Below are positions 57,201-64,000 of a DNA stretch of 64,000 bases, in pieces (within the stretch, counting starts at the first letter, position 1; the number at the start of each line of letters is the position of its first letter). The position numbers and the translations under genes were made by a program. Source of the stretch: Zonotrichia leucophrys gambelii. Taxonomy: Eukaryota > Chordata > Aves > Passeriformes > Passerellidae. The notes under the pieces were generated by a model. The model was not told the origin of the DNA. It did no database searches and saw only the letters and a program-made list of their open reading frames with translations. The DNA is taken from positions 5,828,001 through 5,892,000 of the forward strand of contig NC_088175.1 in the NCBI RefSeq assembly GCF_028769735.1, given 5' to 3'.

Positions 57201-60200
57201 TTTCTCTAACTTGAAGCACACAAAATGCAGGTGATGCTTTTATGGCAAACTAAGTCAAGCAGTGCTCGTCTGCTGAGAGCTACAAATGATCATCTAAAGC
57301 TTTATCCTGCAACCAAATGTTTCCCTAAACAAATCTCTTGTACTTTATAGCTCAGACAAGCTATGAGAATATTTAAACAGACCTCTGGATTTAATAGTAT
57401 CACTTTTTCAATTCTATTCTCTATGAAATTTGGTTACAAATTAACAAAGAGCAGCAATTAAAGAAGTGACAATAAAATGTCTCAATCTATTTTTAGAGTA
57501 AGACTGATTATTTACAATGACTGGATGATTAGTCACTCACTACAAACATTTGTTCTGTTTCCTTTAATTTAGTCAGATGAAGTTGTTTATCTGATAGATG
57601 GCTTGATGTAAATCTGAGAAGGTTTTAAGGACTGTTTTTAAACTGTGGGAAGCAAGAGTTTCCCAAGATCAGATTTTGTCTCAGCATCTTTTTCAGAAGG
57701 TACCAGAAATCAAGGCTGAAATGTTCAAAGAATTATTTTCAAACAGTTCAACTTGGGGGGACCTTTGAAAGCAATTTAAAGACTTTCACCTTTTGATCAA
57801 GCTCTACCCTTTAATCATCTAAATTAGTCTTATGGTCTATACTAATTTTCTATTTTATTTTTAGTTATTTTTCCTTTAGGCCAGAAATTGGAAAGGCATT
57901 AAATCCTAATAAAGATACTCTATATTATCTATATAAATAATATTTAGATTTCCTGGTTTTTTAATATTAAATTTTTATGTATGTAAAAAATATGGGTGTA
58001 TTTTGAGACATGTTGCAACAGATGATAGTTTTGTCCTGCATGTTAACAACAGAGTGGAAAAACATTTTCTATTTCCTGGTCTAAAATAATTTCATCAAAG
58101 CATTTTGATTTGTTTTGTCAATGTCCTTGAAACAGCTTTCAAAAAGCTGCTTAACTACATAATTATTTTACTTCTAAGACTGCAGAACCAAATTGATGAA
58201 TCACAGAAACCAGCTATATATAAACTACCACTGCTCAAGATACTCTAATGATGTTATCAACCACTTCTGAAGTACTGGATAAAATAAAAAAGAAGGAGGG
58301 CAGAGAACAAATAATGTTTTCTTCATCTCAAGAGATGCTTCAGTAAGGAGGTACAGAGAGAAGAGGTACAAATGAGAATGGGTTTAGCCTTGATTTAAGA
58401 AAAAAATACAGCATCACAAAGTCAAAGACTGAACTTAAATTATATTCAGTCATTTTAGCATGAGCAAAATCTCATCAAAACTGCAGTCTCTGAATACCTT
58501 TGTGAAGTTCTGCAAAGATGAATGCTGTGCAACTGCAGCACTCCTTTAAGGAGAAGTGACACCATAAAAGCAGAATCTGCAGCTGCTCCCAAGCTGCTCC
58601 TGAGTCATGAGATCTGGGACAGCCAAGTCATATTGGCTCTGACATTTACTAGGGAATGAAATATCCATAGCTGGTTTTAAATTACGTTATTTGAGAGTGT
58701 TCCTGTACTTGAAGCAAGTGAAAAGCAGTTTTGATTTCCTTCTTCAAACAGAAAATGGCTGAATCATTCACAAATACTTCTCACAGTATTCCTGTTGCTC
58801 TGAACATAAGAGCAAAGCAGCATGAACTGTGTCAAAGTCAATTAAGGGGCAGAACAGTAAGGTGTTCCTAATAAGCAAATATTGTTCACTTAATAGCTCA
58901 CTCTTCATACATCATGTTGTATTTGAAAATACTTTTAAAGTTCACATATTTTCTCATTTTGCATTAAGCCTCTGCAAAAGCATGAATGCCAGCTCATTTA
59001 ATGACTTGTTTTAACATGCTGGAATTGTCTCAAAACAAGCATGTAACTCATGAGTGTTATCATCTCTGCAAGCAATGTCTGAATTCTTGCCTCTTCATAT
59101 TGACCCATTAAATTTGCCATGTCAGGAGTTGGCAAGATAACAGGAAAAGGAATGGCACTGCTCTAGGTATCAGAAGGTTATAATTTTTGGAAGGCAACAT
59201 CATCCAGCTTTGTTGATAAGATTATGGGAAATAATTTGATTTTCAACCTTGTCAACTTTCTACTTAAGGAAGTCACTGCCAAATCATGAGCCACAGCAAA
59301 TCCCAATTCTTGTAAACACCTTTGTACTGAGTAGTTTAATCTACTTCAGTGGAGGAGTAGAGAACCACTTAGTACAGAGAAAATAGTATCAGCATAGAGA
59401 AACAGCTTTTTGGGCTATTCTCCTGGATAGACCTTTGGTAAGAAGATAGTACACAAGTTTAATTCTCTGTCTCTTGGCAAATTCAGTTTAAATGGAATGT
59501 TTCCTCCTCTTTTTTTTTTAAGAATACTGCCTCTATGGGAGACATCATCACTGACACCTTCAGTCTCATCTTGCTGCTGCCCTACCCCCTAGCTAGCAGG
59601 GACAAGGTGTTACATCACAAAGATCCACTTGCAGCGCACCAAGAAGCAGCTCTGGAACCAAGTCCTTTCTGCAACTGATATTGGCACCTATTTACCAGTC
59701 TGCCTTGCTATCCTGCAAAACAAGGTACCCTTTCACCAGAACCACATTACAAATTGTGCAGTCATCTAACCAGTGCTGTGCTAATTGATGGGATGCATAT
59801 CTGCAGTTTTCATTTCCCTGTTCCCCTGCCCTTCTTTGCTGTTACACCCAGAGATACACATGAGCCAACAACTGGCTGATGAGAGATAAGCATTACTAAA
59901 AGCAAATGATGTAAAAACCAAATAAATGATTGCAACTCCACTGCCACAGATTTACTTCTATTTCTTAATGTGTACTTTTGAAAGTATCACACATTTCAAA
60001 ATCTTTAAGAGAAATGCTGCAACATCACAGAATGTCCATCAAGTATGCAAACACATCCAGTGTTACTGGGCTAGACCAGCAGACAGTTCTGTTCAAGCAA
60101 TTTTGTGCCAAGGAGTAAAGAATGAAATCAGTAGTCAGAGGTCAGCTCCATTACAGCAGTCCCAACCCACAACAGAAATTACTCCCATTTCACAGATTAA

Positions 60201-60782
60201 CTTGCAAAGTATTAGAGCAGCAATGAAAGCAAGCACTGAGGTTAAAGAGAGATTTAAAAAGAAAACAACCAAAATCCAAACAACAAACAGACACTGGAGA
60301 AACAGATTTTGTCAGTTTTCTGTATTTTCCAAATACGCTTCCAGGTGACTTTAGGTGGCTTCTTTCAGCTCTGACACTCCCAGCTGCCAGCAGAAAGGAT
60401 ATAAACTTTTCCCATTCTGGTGACAAGGGAAAAGAGCTGCAGTTGCACTGCATGCTTACAAAGCACTGCATGACAAGGAGAGTCATGAATTCAGGCCCAG
60501 CACCCTAACAAGCACCCCAGGCTCACAAGGGTGAGGATGAAGGAAGAGGGAGGCAGGCATTCAGCACCATGCCACCTGAGCAGAGCCTTCCCACACCCTC
60601 TGCTCTGTGCTGTTTGTCCATCCAGCCTGGCTTAGCACACAGAGGGCACTCAGCATAGCTCAATGCTACACTCTACTATAAAACCTGGCTCCACTGTTTC
60701 CCATGAATTCTAAAATTACTGTTTTATTGTTTAGCATAGAGCTAAACCACTGGGCTACAAAGAATTGCAATCAACATTTTAC

Positions 60783-60931
60783 CTGTATGGGTGGCTCAAT
60801 CATTATCCAGGCAGGAAGCATCAAACTTGGGTTAAGAGGTTGAGTTCCCACACGGAAATAAATGCCACCATTGGTGTCACAGGCCCAAACATGCTGATTT
60901 CCACAGGTCAAGCTGATCAGCTTTACACCAC
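60783..60931 (-). CDS. TECPR2: TECPR2 internal exon (tectonin repeat)
   Basis: This 149-bp exon follows an acceptor ending TTTGTTATTAG and encodes GVKLISLTCGNQHVWACDTN, then GGIYFRVGTQPLNPS and LPAWIMIEPPIQ, ending at a donor ATACAG|GTAAAA. It is another tectonin blade: a VWACD strand, a G-x-I-Y-F-R-V-G-T strand and a W-x-x-I-E-P end. Its first two bases complete a codon from an exon to the right of the window, and it ends in phase 0. Confidence 0.95.
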
Positions 60932-63900
60932 CTAATAACAAAGAGATTATCAGCAACCTGGCATTTTCCTTTCAAATTCAGCTAACAATCACAACTTGTA
61001 TTTAGACTTTGTTGTATTAAACAAGCTTTAGTCACATAAAAATGATTAGAAGTTAATACAATTTGTGGGAGAGTAAAAAAAAATTGCTGGATACAATGAA
61101 CAAAACCAACAGGTAGTACATATGTGAGAAATTTCTCCTCTAAACCTAAATGTTTTAGTCATAGGAGAGTGCAATTTCTAAAGCACATTATAAATACTCT
61201 ATTCCAATAACCAAATTCAAGCAGGGAACCATTCCATGGCAAATGTTATCAGTGCCTAGACAAACTTTCACATGACCTAATGTGAACTCTTCTCTGTAGC
61301 TGGCCATGCTTGGAGACTTTTAAAGGTGTCAATCTGATAATACACTCAGCAAAGAACATTCCTAACAGCAGCAGCATTTCAAAAATATGAGAGCATATGG
61401 GTTATGCATTTCAGTGTTAACATACCAGTGTCACATCTGTAAATAAAGGAACTAATTTTCAAATGGATTTATATTCACCACTGTACATATTTATTACACC
61501 AATCTCAAATGTGCAGCAGTATTTTAACCCTGTCAGCACCATCAAAACAAAGCTGCCAAATAAGTGTGTGTTGGAATTTTGATGTGGTCTGTGTTTGAGT
61601 TTAGTCTAAATTCCTGCAAAGACAGTAGAGATGCAAACCTGGTATTTTAGACTAAAAAGAACTGCTAGTTAACTGTCTACTGAAACTCTTACTCTTTCAA
61701 AATAACTTTAAAATAGCCACACAACGTAATGTAGCTAACATTTGATTTCCTTTTTTCACCCCATGTTGGAGAAAACAAAGCTAAGTCATGGAAAACAAGT
61801 TCCAAAGAAAGTGGGACCCAAGCAGTACAGATCCACTACAGAAAGAATGCTCTGGTCAGACTCCAAACTAAAGGCTCTAAAAATAGGCCTTGCTGGTTGA
61901 CTGAACATGCCAGGGCTGCTTGGGATATCCCATTCTTGGTAACAGCTCTGTTTTCAGGGATGTGAAATTTGGCAACAAATCCTTGTAAAGTGCATCAGAC
62001 ACTGCATTCCTTAAAGAGGGGCTTGGAATTTTATCCCACAGAGTGCAAGTTCAAAGTATTTATTGCTGCAGAATGCAATATTCCCAATGGTTAAGACTTG
62101 CTGGGGAAAAGAACAGGAAACAACAGCACAATAGAGCTTTATCTTTTAATTGTCTGTGGTGAACAGATCTCATTAACCAGAATTATTTAATTTTCTGGAT
62201 CACAGGAATAGAAATCAATCTATCTCGCCCAAAAATTTCTTTTAACAGACAGCTTCATATAAAAACCAAAATGACAAACAAAAACTCCAACTGCTTCGGA
62301 TGAGAACATCTACAGCAATTTTCTTTTGAGAAAATAGGCTTGACTTTGAGCTGCAAAGCCAAAATCTTACTTAAAACCTTGTTATTCCTTCTAATAAAGT
62401 ATGCCTCAAAGGCTTTGTCACATGATACCTCAGCTGTCCAAGTGTTCTGATCCAGACAAGCATCAGCCACTCAAAGCTGGAATCACATATCACCTACCCA
62501 GCAGAGCTGGTATTATTTACGTTCTACAGTACAATTTGATATTCAAAAACACAGCCCTTATGTAAATGTTTTGGGGTCTCTCCCTCCTCCCATCTACCAT
62601 TTGTATCTTGGGACAAGGTCATGTTAACCACACTCACCAACTGTTTTAGAGCAAGTAGCATGAACCAGCAGCATTGTTTATTGTTCAAACCTAAAGGTCA
62701 CTCTACTGTGTTTAGAAACCTTGACAGTGATAGTGGAATGCTAATCAAAATAATCTACTGGGTGCTACTCTCAGTACATAGTGCAAAAGGCAAGATACTA
62801 CCAACATAATAAGAATATTTCAACCTAATGCTGGTAAACCCCATCACTTCCATACAGAATTCTGAACTGCACTTTACAGGAAGTTGCTCCCACCCTGCCT
62901 GCCCTCTGCAGTCACAGTCCTAATGCTTCTGGAGTAAACTTACACATACACTTGACACAACAACAATAGCTCTCCCATTTCTTCAGCCCCATTAGAACAA
63001 ATAAAGGCTTTTCTATTATAGCCATGGATATGTACTTGTCAAGCAGTGATGTACCACATGCAATTAAATGGAGAAAAAATGCCTAAAACATTTTCACATT
63101 TCAGTGCTAAGCCACAGTGACAGGTACAGAGGAGTGTTTGAGTATTTCCTGACCTCAAATCTCTACTATGGCACCACCATGTGCCAGAGCTGACAGAACA
63201 GCTGAATGTAAAGGCTGAATTTCTGAACTGCTGAAGTTCACAGGCCAGGTATTACAGGCAGCTAACACCAATTACACTGACTTCCTATATGAATTCTTTT
63301 GAGATTTTCAGACAATGACTAGAAGTTACTTATTTTTTCAGTTAAACAATTACTGTCTAAGCTGCTAGAAAGCAGTGGTTCATGAGAAGAGTTTCAAACC
63401 ACACTAAGGAACATGAGAAGGACAAAGTGCCTTTTATTGACCTATCCTGTAGGTCAGTAAAAGGATCAGCGTTTAAAGAAAGGTATGATGAGTGATTTGG
63501 CACCAAATCATCAGGTCTGAAAAATAACTGGTGTACAACTGAAAAACAAGTTAATTTTAAAAGACACAGATTATATTTTTTCCATTAAATATTAGAAACT
63601 ATACACTAAAATTGTACATGAGGCTTAAACTCTGCCAGCTGTGCCTGCCTTTCCTTAAACCTTAAGTTAAAACTTGTCTGTTATCAGACCAGTCATGAAC
63701 ACTGCCATTAAAAATGGAAAAATTGCAAATTATTTTTAAAATGGTGAGAGAATGGTGCACAGTCTCAATTTCCTTTCTCTTCACCTGAAAGAGGTGTGCA
63801 GATGAGCACAAATACAAGAATGTTCGAACAGTCAGATTATTAAACAAATAAATCTGATGAGAATACTACTTATGAAGGTGGCAAATAACTTGATTACCCC

Positions 63901-64000
63901 AGAGCCAAACTCCAAACTGTGATTACATTTCAATGATCAAATCATGGTCAAGCACCTGAGCAAATGAAAAGAGCAGTTAACCAGCATCACATTCTCAGCA
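60932..64000 (-). other. TECPR2: TECPR2 intron, running off the window
   Basis: No exon was recognised between 60932 and the right edge. The sequence is AT-rich and without clear transposons. The next upstream TECPR2 exon must lie beyond 64000. Confidence 0.75.

Larger units (their letters stand above)
49659..60782 (-). other. TECPR2: TECPR2 11.1-kb intron
   Basis: This stretch separates the phase-0 exon end at 60783 from the phase-0 exon start at 49658. The proteins join directly (EPPIQ-PVGIN), as expected of TECPR2, so no exon is missing. It holds A/C-rich low complexity at about 51135-51260, an AT palindrome at 50474-50496, an A/T simple repeat near 54688 and many AT-rich tracts. A frame of 242 codons at 51109-51837 starts inside the A/C-rich repeat and is not believed. 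I see no RNA gene or clear transposon. Confidence 0.8.

Noticed and set aside
59560..59720. Segment considered as a processed pseudogene
   Set aside because: Short frames there (with several lysines and glutamines) matched no protein I recognise, and there is no poly(A) tail or target duplication visible.
1..64000. CRISPR arrays, operons and other prokaryotic features
   Set aside because: The window is clearly vertebrate (introns, CR1, CpG-island promoter); no such structures were seen.

Overview
The window is vertebrate nuclear DNA, most likely from a bird. Three things point that way: 3' ends of CR1 LINEs on both strands (about 8984-9200, 17899-18062 and 32930-33000), a gammaretrovirus-like endogenous retrovirus (ERV), and the gene order ANKRD9 - TECPR2 in convergent orientation. 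That order is known from human chromosome 14, where RCOR1 lies beyond ANKRD9. A songbird is a reasonable guess, but nothing here proves it. There are only two host genes, and most of the window is intergenic or intronic.

Region by region. Positions 1 to about 22100 are intergenic with two CR1 fragments and no convincing gene; RCOR1 would be expected beyond the left edge. Positions about 22440-23160 are a CpG-rich promoter with two CCAAT boxes and a TATA element that is also a CArg-type CC(A/T)6GG box. ANKRD9 follows on the plus strand: a noncoding first exon ending at 22703, an intron holding a 62-bp minisatellite, and one coding exon (23207-24082, 291 aa) with ankyrin repeats and a C-terminal SOCS-box-like end. 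Its polyadenylation signal is at 24348. Positions 24371-36832 are intergenic with one CR1 end.

Positions 36837-43147 hold a 6.3-kb ERV on the minus strand. It has near-identical LTRs of 669 and 667 bp, a 4-bp target duplication, a proline-tRNA-like primer site, a polypurine tract, a damaged gag, a pol gene reduced to the start of protease joined to the end of integrase, a repeat-rich spacer, and a shortened, stop-interrupted env. Its 5' leader carries an array of about nine or ten related short hairpin repeats whose stems change on both sides together. This is the least ordinary structure in the window.

Positions from about 45870 to the right edge are the 3' part of TECPR2 on the minus strand: a probable 3' UTR, then the last four coding exons (47966-48123, 48385-48534, 49517-49658, 60783-60931), and introns of 261 bp, 982 bp and 11.1 kb, plus one that runs off the window. 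Exon phases fit perfectly, and the last intron uses a GC-AG donor. The protein ends in the conserved EDEWEVI, an LC3-interacting motif.

The host genes do not form a pathway module. ANKRD9 is linked to CUL5-type ubiquitin ligases and TECPR2 to autophagy and ER export. They are neighbours by conserved synteny, with the ERV inserted between their 3' ends.
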